In this document: in pieces, positions 1 to 12,475 of the stretch
How the letters are laid out: every line of letters starts with the position of its first letter
Numbering within the stretch: position 1 is the stretch's first letter
Assembly (NCBI RefSeq): GCF_009870125.1
Contig: NC_046680.1
Location: 21,533,501 to 21,597,500 of the forward strand
Length of the DNA: 64,000 bases
Reading direction: 5' to 3'
From: Drosophila pseudoobscura
Taxonomy: Eukaryota; Arthropoda; Insecta; Diptera; Drosophilidae
Notes under the pieces: model-generated
Seen by the model: only the letters and a program-made list of their open reading frames with translations
Told to the model about the DNA's origin: nothing
The model's database searches: none
Translations under genes and position numbers: made by a program

Positions 1-2829
1 GAAGGGGAGTCGAAGATATCATTTACAAGCTGAATAGAGCAGGAAATACCTATCTACATATCTGTCCAAAAAGATAATTGTTTAAAGATCTTTCCCTTTC
101 CCTTTGGAATCGGAATTTTATATTTATTATAAATCAAGAAAGAATCTTTCGTGTTTCCTTCTCAGCGACTGTTGCATTCCATGGCCTTCGTGCTCTGGCA
201 TTTCCTGAGCTTCTTTCATTTCTCCTTCTCTCCCTCTCTCTCTCTGTCTCTTTCCACTCGCAAGAGAATAAGCCCCTGAGAAGCGTGGTCAATTCTCAAT
301 GAATTGTATTACGGAATAATACAGAAAATAATAATAAAAAAAAAGAAGAAAGGAAAAGGGGGAGAGCAAGATCTGGTCTGGACTCCACTTTGATGCTGGG
401 ATGTTGGTTGTCCGAGCCGGAAGTGTCGCATACTTTTACGGATACACCGGCTTAATTATGCGCATAAAATGTGAGAGCATCAGAGGAGCACGGGCAGTGG
501 AGGCGGAGGCGGAGGAGGAGCGGCATTGCCTGGGCATGAAATGACAAAACACAAACATTAATTGCTCCACATTCACATGGCAACGGGGGAGGCAGAAGCG
601 AAGTAACGAGGAAAGAAAGACAGATAGAAAGAGGGCAAGATGAGGCACGGGGGAGCCCAACGACTGTACTCTCGTTGTCCCGCAGGAGTTGAAATGAAAG
701 GAAAGCACCAACAACAGCAGTGCAGCATACATACACCGAGAGAAACTCCAAAGAAGAGAGTTTTTATTGGTCTATCGTTGGACTAGAGAATCCCAGATCA
801 AAGCCTGGACAGGGAGAGGCTTTCATTCAGTTTTTCCTGCAAAGAAAGAGGGAGAGAGAGAGAGCCGGCTCTTTGCCCTGCTATCTGGTTAAAAGATCTC
901 CCAAGTGGGCTTTTCTGCCGTCAAACGGATCTACTGCAAGTGCCATCTCCTTCGCACTTTCTCATCTGATTTTAGAGAGCATAAGCTTTAAGCTTTCTAC
1001 TTGTCCTCTATCCCAAAGAAGAGAGCGTGGCTAGTCAAGGTCAAGCACACACTCGAGTCTCTCCCTCTCTCGCTCGCTCGCTCAAGCCTAGTCCCAAGCT
1101 TGCTCTCTGCTCAAGAGAGCGCAAGCTCCTGCTGGTCTTTCTTTGCCTTTGCCTTTGCCCAGGCCTAAGTAAATTTCCTTTTCTGTGAGTGTAATCAGTG
1201 CGACTTCCATCCAGAGAGAGGAGAGCGAGGGGGAGGGAGAGGGGGAGGAGAGGCGGCTTATAATTTATTAATCTATGCATAGAGCCCCCAACAAATACTC
1301 GGGTGCTCTTAATTCCCGCTACCATTCCGCCTCGACTTTCCACACACTCCCCTCCCCGCCCAAATGGTGGAAGGTGTCGTCTGTCCGTCTGTCAGGCATT
1401 CAGAGAGTGCTCTGTGGCTGGAGGTGCGGGACAGGCCACTACATGTCACTTTAATCTCTTAGAAGTGTCACTTTTGCAGCTCTCCAAGTGTTGTTTGGGT
1501 TTTGTTTTTGGTCTGCCTGCTGCTGCTGCTGCTGCTGTGGATGTGGATGTGGATGCTGATGAAGGGGCTTCCCCACTCAAGGGTCTGGAGCGGTGTGGGG
1601 CGCAAGCGGGGGCGTGGCAAACAATGTGCTGTTATAGTTGAATTTGAATTTTCATTTTGATAAGCAACCAAAAGGCATAATAACACATCCAATTGCATAT
1701 GGTCCGTGGTCCGGGGCCCAGGGCCCAACCTTATGGTAATGAAGTGTGCCAGCTGTTTCTGAGTGGAATTTGAATAATACGAGAGACCCTCCTCTGATTT
1801 ACATTTGATACAGAGACGCAGAGATGCAGAGATACAGACCCCGAGAGACAATCACTTGAACAATCAAATTCAATTTGTGCCTCGCATTCACATTCATTTT
1901 CATTTTCGTTTTCGGATTCAGATTCAGATTCGTTTTCGGATACCCCGAAACAAGTGATCAAGTGCAGGTCCCACTCTCAAGATCTCCCCTCCTCCTACCA
2001 TGCATACGTGAGTAGTACATAAATATATCCCCTAAATTATACTTTATTTGGATTTTCTGGGGATTTGTACATATATCTCTTAATACTCTGTATAGACTAC
2101 GAAGTATATAGAAAGAGGGCAACAATCTTTCTTCTTCTATGGGATACCGATAGCTAGTAAGTCATCTATCAGAGAATTGTGGTCAAAATCTTTAGTTTAA
2201 GAGTGGTATATATCAAAACTAGGTACAAATCGAATCACTGCCACAAGAGCGCATCAATCCGCAAGGGTATCTCAGTGTTCGGCCTTCCCGATCAAGTGCA
2301 GAGCTCTACGCATCTCAAGATCCCTCCCACTCGGGTTTACCCACTCGGGTTTATGCATAGATTATGCTCTATTTGATTTGCGCTTGGATTTCTGTATCTT
2401 TTCGGTGGGTTTATTATTACAATGGCGCCACAAGTGCCCCTCCGCGTACGTAATCTTTATTTTACTGATATTTATCTTTATCTCTGGTGTGTGTGGGGCG
2501 CTCCTCTCCATCATCATCATCTTGAGCATCGAAATAGACGAATACAAAGCTTGGTATTATTTAATTTTGTGGCTGGTTCTGTCGACGTCTCCGTCTCTGT
2601 TTTTTCTCTTGTGGCTCAGGTTTCAACTTGTTTTCGAGGTTAACAAAATAAATGACATTAAAAAAACCTCACGCACACACACACACAGATGCTACCCCAC
2701 AAACATATATTTGTATACGTTTTCCATGTAAAGTTGTAAAATATTTCACAAAGTCATAAAAACTAAAAGGGGCGAAAGACACACAGACACAGATACAGAT
2801 ACATTCACAGGGCGTGTGCTATGTGTCCA

Positions 2830-2872
2830 CTCCCAATCCCAATCCCAGTCCCAGTCCCAGTCCCAATCCCAG
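2830..2872. repeat. short tandem repeat, unit CCCAAT/CCCAGT
   Basis: About seven hexamer units of the form TCCCAR occur in a row in gene-free DNA. This is a simple-sequence tract with no coding meaning. Confidence 0.8.
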
Positions 2873-4497
2873 GTGCTGCATGCAGTTTTCTGCTTTTGTT
2901 TTCCGCATTTTCGGGTCAGGTACGAGTTTTTCCCCGCATCTGAAAGCCTTCGCATTGTTCTGGCCACACGAGAGAGTTGTGAAATATGTTGCACGCTGCT
3001 CACATGCCGCATGCTGCATGCTGCTACATCACCGGGATTAGGACAGGTACGGCTACAGGAACGGCAGGCTGTAAATCTTTCGCCACAGCCACGAGAGTCG
3101 CCTCTAAAGTCAAGAAATGAACACCAAAGAGAGTTCCACGGCTTACGGCTGGGCCATCGGAACGTTCTTATATATATCTGACCAGTATTACCTTAGATTG
3201 TACCAGATATACCACATTTTATGGTAATAAAAACCTATATTCCATCAAAAATATGTGGAATTTATTCTGAAAACCAAAGAACCTTGAGGGAAATTTGATA
3301 TTCATTAAGTTTTGAAATCTATTCTGGGCATATTAATATTTATTCCCATAATATTCCAGCGTCTACTCAAACATAACCTCAAATTGTGACATAAAAATCC
3401 CCAGGAACCGCAGGAAATCCCCCATTCTGTTTAATGAACATTAAGACTCATCTAGTCATAACAATAAAACCCCACCAATTGTCCATATTTTGGCCAAATA
3501 CAAGCATCAAATATCATAAATGCAGGAAAACGTAAATTAAACATAACCTCAAATGACTGTCGTACTGAACTGTCGTCCAACATGTGTGTGGCTAATAAAA
3601 GACGAGTTTGGGCCATAAATCACGACATTCAGGTTATTATTAATTCCCCTTTTAGCGGCCTAAGGGGCGGAGGAGTCCTTTAAGGACCCGTCCAAAACAA
3701 ATAATAAAGTACTCTATTAAAATAGCGCCAGTCATAAGCGGAATCTGAATCTGAAAACCCATCAAACGACCCCCCATCACGGTCCCCGATCGATATCATC
3801 GTGAAAGTTCCCTTTGGTCACTGGAAATTAGTGGGTGTTCCGCTCTTTCGGGACTGTCCGCTTTTAGAGAACTTTTTTCCTGTGTATTTATCTCATATTT
3901 AATGTAAAATGTTTACAACTTAAATTTGGGTTTTTAAAAATACTCCCAACAAAACAAAAACAACATCCACAAAAATATGAAATGGAAATTGCTTTGGTCT
4001 CTGTCCGCCTGCTTCCAACTTATAGACGTACACCTCCACTCCACTCGACTCCCAAATCCAATCCACCATCTGACGCACTCGCATCGTATCAAATTTCATG
4101 GCCCTCGGTGCGGGCGAGTGGACTGTGAATGACTGAATGAGTGTGAGTGTGAGTGTGAGTGCGAGTGTATTCGTTCGTTTCTTCTTTTTTTTCGCTCTCT
4201 CTCTCTCTCTCTGTCTCGTTCGTCGCGTGTTGATGACAGATTTCTGCTGTCGTCGTCGTCGTTGCGTCTGTCGCGCTGTCTCGTTTGTCGTTTCATTTCG
4301 TTGAGAGTCATTTTTACTCATTTATTGTCAACGTTAGTGCGTCAGAGTGAGTGTATGGGTGTATGCGTGCGTGGACGAGTGTGTATCCTTACAAGTACTT
4401 GCGTGGCACTGCAGGCGGTAGGGCAGTCCCATCCACTCCATACCCTCGGTATTGATTCCGCATCCACTTCCACTCTGCCACACAGCGGGGACACCGC

Positions 4498-4530
4498 TCC
4501 GTCCATCCGTCCGTCCGTCCGTCCGTCAGT
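4498..4530. repeat. CCGT tetranucleotide tract
   Basis: The tract consists of consecutive CCGT/CCAT units. The same tetranucleotide occurs inside the INE-1 element at 18.1 kb, but the flanks here show no INE-1 sequence, so this is an independent microsatellite. Confidence 0.75.
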
Positions 4531-5424
4531 CAATTGAAATGACTCAACAACAGGCAACAACGAGCCGAACCGGACCGCCTCACCGCCTTGAGCATTGATA
4601 CCCTTTAATGTTGGAGATATATATAAAGGAAAGACTGTATAGATGATAGATAATCTTCCCAACTATTCAAAGGGATATGCTTTTCCATAAGGTTTGACAG
4701 GTTTCGCGCGTCATGCGGCTACTCCCCTCGGTCGCAGAACGGTTTGCAGGTTGCTTACCGGCCGTCAAGCCCCAAAGAGTATCCAGGATTCAGTGTTTCC
4801 TTAAATGGAAATTTCCCCTTACAACAGTTGTTGTTGCATGCTTATTAAATATTTAAAAGCTTTGGCCTTTGTTCCTCCAACTGGCTGGCAAATACTTAAT
4901 AATTTCATTTCTTGAGCCGCAGCACCGCAGGCTGCCCCCAGAACCTCCACCTCCGCCTCCACCTCCACCTCCACCTCAATCGTCTCGACGGCAGTTGTTA
5001 TTCATTCTGGAGTGGAGTGGCTCTGCGGTTCTGGGTTTCCCTTTTTGACAAACTGCACGCACAGCGGCAACTTTAAAATGATGGCTTGTTGCATTTTAAA
5101 TACAAATTATATGGTCACAAATATCGGAGTACGACGAGTATATCCAGCTCTGACTCATGGCAGGGGGCAGGGGCAGTGCCATGGAGGAACAAGTGGGTCA
5201 GGTAAGACAATGAATGGTCATTAACCGCCCTGCTTCTCTGTCCCTTCCCGAGTCCTGCCGTTTGGAGGGTTGCTGTAGGAAACAACCACTCGAACATCTT
5301 TCCCGGGGGTGGACTTCTTAGAGATGCTTCGGAATGGAATGCTCTTTCGCTGGAAGTCAAGTGGACAAACACCTCACACATCTGACACATGGCTGAGGCA
5401 ATGCCGCTGGAATTCCTACATTTG

Positions 5425-5548
5425 TGACCCCATTTGAGGGGTGACCCCACACATACTTTGGTGGAGTGGTGACCCCACTCTGCTGTTGATTTCTGGGGTA
5501 AATCATCCAAGAGATGATCGCAATTCGAATGGTGACCCCACATGACCC
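5425..5548. promoter_or_regulatory. cluster of five TGACCC (GGGTCA) nuclear-receptor half-sites
   Basis: Exact TGACCC words start at 5425, 5442, 5470, 5533 and 5543, most in the larger context GGTGACCCCA. The last two are in direct orientation with a 4-bp spacer, a DR4 arrangement. GGGTCA/AGGTCA half-sites are bound by nuclear-receptor dimers such as EcR/USP and HNF4. Any regulatory role here is inference from word density alone. Confidence 0.35.
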
Positions 5549-8500
5549 TCTAATTGGTGACACGTCAAGCTGAATTTCCCCATGTTTCCCATACAGATCT
5601 TCCATCTATGAGATAGTCTTCCGCAAGAGCCACAACCAATCCCGAGTACACCTCCGGCACACCTCGCAGTCACGCTGCAGGCAGGTGCTGCAGGTACCCA
5701 CCGTGTGGCGTCTGCTCGGACATGGCTATCAAAAGGGAAACCTAGCGAAAAGCAGGGAGTGCCCTGCTCGGACAATGGCCAAATGGCAAGTGGGAAACGG
5801 CAGAAGAATAGAATACCGAAAGGTATACACACTCGTCATATGACAATTGTATGGCGGACGCAACGATAGGCGAGAGCACGGGGGAGTGGCACTACCCAAA
5901 TGGGAATGAGACGAAGAACAACTGATTCCCAGACAACCGCAGGTGAAGTTTTCGCTCAACTTATGGCCAGAGGATAATTGCTTTGGACAGCACCTCTCAA
6001 TGATCCCCAGAGGGAAGCACCAGCTTGAGGTTTCCAGAGTGGGCGGGGGGGAAACTTCTTTAATCCCCCTCGAAGACCCCACTCCATTGAAAGGGTTTAG
6101 TCTCCCTCTCTCTCTCTCTGCTTTAATGTTGAGTATATTTGCAGAGTCTGCTGCTGCTGCCATCCATCCATTCAGCTAACACTCATTTAAGGTTGAAGCC
6201 CCGCTGCTGCCGCTTATTCCAGGAATGTCCGACTGCAGAGCATGGCATATATGCAATTGGTCCTCTCCTCGCCTCTGATTCGAGTAAATATTTGCAAATT
6301 TACGTTGGACTCGTGTCTGGGTGTGTGTGTGTGTGTGTGTGCAACCCCAGGGCATGGTCCATGACGACGACCCCCAGAGCAGAGCAGAGCAGAGCAGGGC
6401 AGTGCAGGGCAGGTCCAGTGCAGTGGAGGACACTGGCATTAGCGACAACTGTCGTAGAGTGGCACTTAATGAGCAACGACTGTTGTCGGAGCTGCAACAT
6501 TTTGTTGCTGCTGCTGCTGGTGCTGCTACTGGCACTGCAGTGGCCCGCATGCCACCAGTGGGCCAGAGCGAGACACAGTCCAGTTTCAAGTTGAAGTTAT
6601 GCACGATGGCCATGCAATTGGCGTGGCAGGAACAGAGCAGAGGGGCAGCAGCAGCAGCAGAGGGGCAGCAGGGGGCACCAGCAGCAGCACTAGCAAAAAT
6701 CTATCTTACGGATGCGGACTTTTGTGCGGCTGGATACGCGACGGTCGTTCGCTTTTCGTTTCGTTTCGCTTTGTTTCGTTTCGCTTTGCTGTTTTTGCCA
6801 CAGATTCTTCTGCTGCCCCTCTGCCGCCGCTGCCGATGCCGCTACTTGTTTAGCATTGCTGTAATTTGACTTGATTTGTTGAAGCCGACACGTACACGTA
6901 CACAAACACACACACACACATACACATACACGTTGCAAAGATACAGATGCAAGCACTGGGAGAAATTCATAAAAGAGATCCTTCGAATAGGACTCTTCCC
7001 CTAGATTTCCCCGTAAACGCAAGGATACTCCGCATTTGCAAACATTTGGGGATAGAGAATCTGCCCCCAGAACCCACAGAGCATCTACAGGGACCACCTC
7101 CATCTCTGTCTCTCTCTCTTCCTCTCATTTCTTTCAGTGTAAGCCACTTGCTGGATTACATCCAGAGAGAGAGAGAGAGAGAGAGAGCGCGACTCCACAC
7201 CACCTCTAAAAGGCCCCACCGGATCCCCGCGGATGACAAATATGCCGCTGCCATGTAATCGCATTAAACGTTCAGCTGCAACTCCCCTCCCCTGCCCCCT
7301 GCCCCCGCTCCACGTGTGTCCGACCATTGCATATGTTGCGCTCATTAAATTGGTATTTATAATAGCCATCATGGCCAAATCGCCTTACATTTAGCCACGC
7401 CCCACCCCCCTCCCAGGGGCTTAGTGTGGGGCCAGCCTGGCTGATGATGGTAATCATCATAATTTTTCGGCAGCAGCAAATATCCCCCCCCTCGAACGTT
7501 AGAAAATAATCGGAGGAGCCTGAAATTGACAATCGACAGTGGGGTGCGGGGCGGAGCGGTGGAGCGGGCCTGGTGTCTGTGTCGCTTGCCGCTTGCCACT
7601 TGCCACTGTTCGATCTATGAAAATTGCGAAATTAATTAATTTTTAGCACAACTTTCGAACGTGGAAACAGGAGAGTGCTGATGGTGCTCCTGGTGCCTCT
7701 GTTTCTCTGTTTTGTTGTGCAACTCGCTCTGTGCGTTGATTGCCGCCGCTGCGTTGCGGTTGCTGTGGTTGCCCCCATTTCTGGGCGGCAGCGAGGGGAG
7801 TAATGAGAGCCAGGGAAACAAAAAAAAAACAAACGAGAGGCGAAACCCATTGAAACCCAACCCAAGCCAAGCCAAGCCGAAGCCGAAGCCCAGGCCGAGA
7901 GCGGCTCCACGTTTTAACATTTCTCGTACATGCAAGTGACAAGGCAATATCCGTCACGCGAACAACAGAGGCAGGATCCCAGGCAGGGGGAGCGGGGCGC
8001 GGGGCGCGGGGCACGTGGCAGGGGCACCAGCCTGACCAGCAGCAACAATGGATATCTACAATGGTACGCATTGGTGCTATTTTTGGAAGATATTTGCCAC
8101 AAAAAAAGGGTTAAGAGGCAGCAGAAAATGAAAACTGAAGAGTTTGGAAGTTATAGAAGAAATGAAAGAAGTATCTAGAACCATACAGAATATTTATCCC
8201 TCACAAAAGCTATGTAACTCCCTGAAGTTCTCTAAGAAGAGCTGCATTCTAAAATATGTTGAATCCAACACTGAAAAACCTAGAAAAAGCCCAAATTCCC
8301 CGCGGCAAGTACTGTTCAACACTGTTCTGATTGTATCTGGGAAATGTTTTCCATCATCTCCACGAAAGTGTTGAATAATGTTTTAATGGCTTAATGATTC
8401 TCACATCCTGCTATTGTAATTTCTAAACGTAATTCAAACTTTGGCTTACAGAAGTTTTGCTTTGTTGGTTCTTGGATTTAATTTCCACTCAGCTCAAGGC

Positions 8501-9784
8501 TGAGCACAAGTTTAAACCAAGTTAATAATTAGTTGTGGATGAGAGCGAAAGTTTCCACCTGGTTATTAGCTTTGGAAAAGCAATAGTTTTCCATAGTTTT
8601 GCATAGTTTCCCCCGGCATATCGATGAAGGAAGGGCCTTGGGGGTTTCCAGTGGATCTGTTATGTAGAACACCCCATAGATAACCAATAAATCGCACATA
8701 ATCAACATTGCATCATATGTATCTCGTATCTGGAATGTCTCCGACGATTACCCAAATGGTTGTGCCAATCGATGGGCAATTCCCAACATCTGGCCAGTAC
8801 GTACTATACTTTCACCGTTAATGTATGTAAATGTCATGCAAATTGCCAGCGAGAAATCAAACCCCGAAATTATTGACCATTAAATCGGCAATTGCAGCCA
8901 CTGTGCTTGGGATTGGTGGGGTCCGGTTGAGTCCGTCCCGGTCCTGGTCCCGGTCCCGGTCCTGGCAAAAAATTATTATTCATCGCTTGTACACCACCGC
9001 AGCAGCGTCGCAGTCGGCGTCGCAGTTTTGCCGTCGTTTGCCGCCGCCGTCGCAGCTGGCGTACGAGTTAATTACGGTCCATTAGACTGCACAAGGGGTG
9101 TTTATTACCACATCAGTGGGCGTCGCCACCAACGCCATTTCAGGCATCAGTCCGGGCGACAGGACAACAGGGAATCAGCGAATGTGCCAACACATAAACT
9201 AGAAATCGCTTGGAAAATGGCAGCACTGGACACGAAAATCAGTTTGAAAATCAGCTTTGACATGGAAATGGGAATGGAAATGCGCTCGAAGCGGTGGACA
9301 GAACAGCCAGAGTCCTGGCATTTGTCCTGGTTTCGTTTGTTTCCCCATGGCTGATCCATCAGTCCAGTCCAGGGAGTGTTTTGTTGGGGTTCGACGCACT
9401 TTTGTGCGTGCTTTGGATCCACCCTTTAGATGGGTGTCCAGGGGTGTCCGCCTCCTCCAGGAGGGTCTTCTAGGTTGCCAGATTGCAAAAAACAGCTACA
9501 TGGCTTGTGCATGATTCAGCCCATAACCTGCGCACGCCCTTTGTCTGTGGGGCGTCCTGAAAAACCCCGCCATAGAAGAGCTTTTGGTCTCTCATCAGAG
9601 CTTTCCTTTTGGTCCTTAATAGGTATCAACCAGTCGTAACACCTCCTACACCATTTGTACCTGTTCTTTTTTTTACCTCCCACTTTTTGTTGTTGATTTT
9701 TGTTGCTTTTAATTAGGACGCAGGCGCTCGCTCGGCAATAACAACGACAGCATCGTTTCGAATCAGGAATCAGAGTTTTGATTG

Positions 9785-9802
9785 TTCTCTCTCACTCTAC
9801 TA

Positions 9803-9835
<33 letters not shown>

Positions 9836-9964
9836 GGCGACAAAAATTTATTAAAATATTACGGTAGGTTGGGCAGTCACTCATGGGTTCCGCTGCGTTG
9901 TTGCTCTTCACAGCACAAAAACTTTTTCTTTTCTCCAGCCAAAGGAAGAGAGAGAGAGGGGGAG

Positions 9965-10000
<36 letters not shown>

Positions 10001-10005
10001 CGCGG
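9785..10005. repeat. facing (CT)n and (GA)n tracts, GAGA-factor-type sequence
   Basis: A CT-rich run at 9785-9836 and a GA-rich run at 9947-10003 are complementary and separated by about 110 bp of ordinary sequence. Such tracts are binding substrate for GAGA factor (Trl) and can fold back on each other. A GAGTCGAGTCGCAG-like stretch follows at 10070-10090. Confidence 0.7.
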
Positions 10006-12473
10006 CAGGCGGAAGCGCAAATATTTTCAACAAATTTAGAAGAGCGGAAATTGCAAAGCATTCAAAGCGAGTCGAGTCGCAGAAGTCGAGTTATTTGTGC
10101 AGGGTAAAAACTTTTGCCTTCAAGTTAGACGGGGCGGGGGCGAAGGCGGGGGCGGGGCGGGGCGATTCGTGGGGGTGGATGAAGGAACGGAGGTGGTATG
10201 GGGATGGCATGGTGCCGAAGAACCTTTCGATGACTAAACTTTTTGGGTTACGGGTTTCTATCCTGGCAAATGGATAGTTTCGATGGGAGCTACGTTCCAT
10301 ATATGATAGGGCCATCCGATGTTGAGAGTTCTATGCGATTCTATGGGGAATCTTCACATTTATTTGGATTATTTTATGGAAATAAAGGATTACTTTTATG
10401 GAGATAGATCACACAACTAAAACCGGGATCTGGAAAGTGTTTCAGCACTCAAAAAGCTCCGAAACTCGGAAATTAAGAAACAGACTCTGCATATGTTCCA
10501 TAATGCATCAAAAGTTGTTATTCCCTGCTTTACAGGGTAGCAGAAAAGAGTATAAAGTTCACGTTGTTTACATAACAAAAGCAGTGCGCGGGAGTGGAAA
10601 AGGAGAAGGAGAAGGGGGTGTGGGTGTGGGTGTGGGCGTGGGTGGGATGATGGGTTGCGTTGCCTGTCAATTTGTGCATTGGAATTCAACAACGTTTCGT
10701 AGCCCAGTGGCAGAGGCACAATTGGTGAGGGGGAGGGGGAGCAGAGGGAAGAGCACACATAAATTGAAGTTTTATTGTTGCTGGTGGCTCGGTCTGTCGC
10801 TGGTGCCGGTGCCGCTGCCGGTGCCGGTCCCAGTGCTTCTGCTGCTGTCCGGGGGCCATAAACAAAGTAATTAAATGCAAAATTCAGGCAGCAGCAATCC
10901 AGACAGCAAGAACAACAAAAGCAGAAGCCAAATGCAATTAAACAGTTGAAGAAAAGTCGATTCTTTTTAGGCGTTCTTCTGTCTTTACCTACTCCCCCCG
11001 TCGACGGCCCCTCCCCTGCCCCACTCTCTTTACTTCTTTATTCTTCCCTGTCTCTGCTTTATTTCACATGTGCCGCCGACCGACCCCCAAGGCAACAAAA
11101 TCTGCAACAAAGGCAAAATCAAAACCAGAAAACAAAAAGTAAAGCAAATCTGCAAATAAACAGACATTTGGATGTGCGGCCGACGCTGACAGCGCTGCTG
11201 CTTCAATTAGAGTCAGCGTCGGCGTCAGCGTCAGCCGTTGACCGTTTCCACGACTCTCTTAGATGCACACGAAGACAGAAAACGAGAGAGCGAGGCAGAG
11301 AGAGATAGAGAGGCGTTTGATGGATGATCGGCAGGCACAAAGGGTAGGTATGGATGAAAGGTGAGGCATTGGTTGTCCGATGGGAAGAATTATAAAAGGT
11401 AAGATCGCTTTGAGCTCCTAATTGCTTTCCGATAGGGGCCGCTACCAGGAGTAGGAGGAGCTAGCAGGGTGGACAAACTTGTAAGCTTAACCTTCTGTTA
11501 GACATACCTTGCGCGCACACCTCACGAGAGCGTATCAATCGAGTTGGTAGAACAGGCAGAGGATTCTCCCTCTCTTCTTTTTTTTTCCTTCTTGCTTTTA
11601 CGTTTGCCGCTTAATTGGCAAAAAGTGACAAGATTTTTCTTGTTTCGGTAGTTTGTTCTTTCAAATATAAATGTACTCGCACGTAAGTATATTTACTAAA
11701 GATGTGGGCAGGTGTGAAGACACCAGACTGGCAGTTGGGGCAGGCGGCAGGCAGTTGGATGAATGGCTTAAACGCTAATGGAAATGCCGTCTAATTGCTG
11801 CAGAGGGGAGGGGGGCATGGGGAGGCAACTTTGTTGCTTAAGTGTTTCATAAATTCAAGAATGTAGAGTGTGAGACAGAGAGAGAGAGAGAGCGGGGGTG
11901 TGTGAGAATGTTTAGCATAACATAATTAACCGCTACAATGGCAACGGGGGGGGGAGGGGCCTGCTGGAGGAGGAATAATTGGCGGACAAAGTCATTTCTT
12001 TCCAGACAAAATAGTAAAATTCCCAAGAAAAATACTCAAAAGAAAATGCATTTCCTCGTTAATGGAGTGGAATGGAATGGTAGGGATTTATGAGGGGAAA
12101 AACAGGAAGAATTAGCTGAAAAATCTCTACATTTGATGGGAGAGAACTCTAGGATTTAAAGAAAGAAAAGGTCACAGTGAGAGCCCGAAAGAAAGTACCA
12201 TTTTCTGATAGGAAATATCTTCCAATGAGAAGTTTTGAAACCACTTCTCAGGGGAAATATCTTCCATGTTCCCAAAATTTAGTTAGAATTCTCCCTTGTG
12301 TGGGTTTTGTTGCTTGTTCCAGTATCTCCAACATAATTATACGTCGAATATAAGTCATCCATCAACTGTCTGTGGAATTGGGTTAGTTCTTTCATTATCT
12401 ATACTTTCCCATTGATATTTCCAGCGATAGACTCCTCCCGAGAAGCACATTTCTTCGTACCTACCTGCAAAGA

Positions 12474-12475
12474 GA
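12474..12475 (-). other. candidate recursive (zero-exon) splice site
   Basis: Read on the minus strand, a pyrimidine-rich stretch (about 12,481-12,495) runs into TTTGCAG immediately followed by GTAGGT. An acceptor is thus fused to a donor with no exon between. This is the form of the ratchet points used to remove long Drosophila introns stepwise. It lies on the same strand as the candidate first exon at 28.7-28.9 kb, 16 kb downstream of its donor. No transcript evidence was available. Confidence 0.5.

Larger units (their letters stand above)
1..12470. other. non-coding DNA, probable part of a long minus-strand intron
   Basis: I see no exon with protein-like composition, frame and splice signals here. 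All longer open frames are low-complexity reading of simple repeats. The block holds many short tandem tracts: a CCCAAT/CCCAGT hexamer run at 2830-2872, GTGTGA at 4141-4167, CCGT at 4498-4530, CCTCCA at 4943-4977, TG at 6320-6342, CA at 6901-6930, GA at 7163-7189 and a CT/GA pair at 9785-10005. It also has a cluster of TGACCC half-sites (5425-5548) and a GC-rich G-run block (10131-10163). Assignment to an intron is inference from the promoter and donor at 28.7-28.9 kb and the recursive splice signal at 12,474. Confidence 0.5.

Noticed and set aside
1303..1851. Long open frames on both strands with polyalanine, Asp/Val and Ser/Glu repeats
   Set aside because: They are translations of CTG and GATTCA-type simple repeats, with no splice context or domain.
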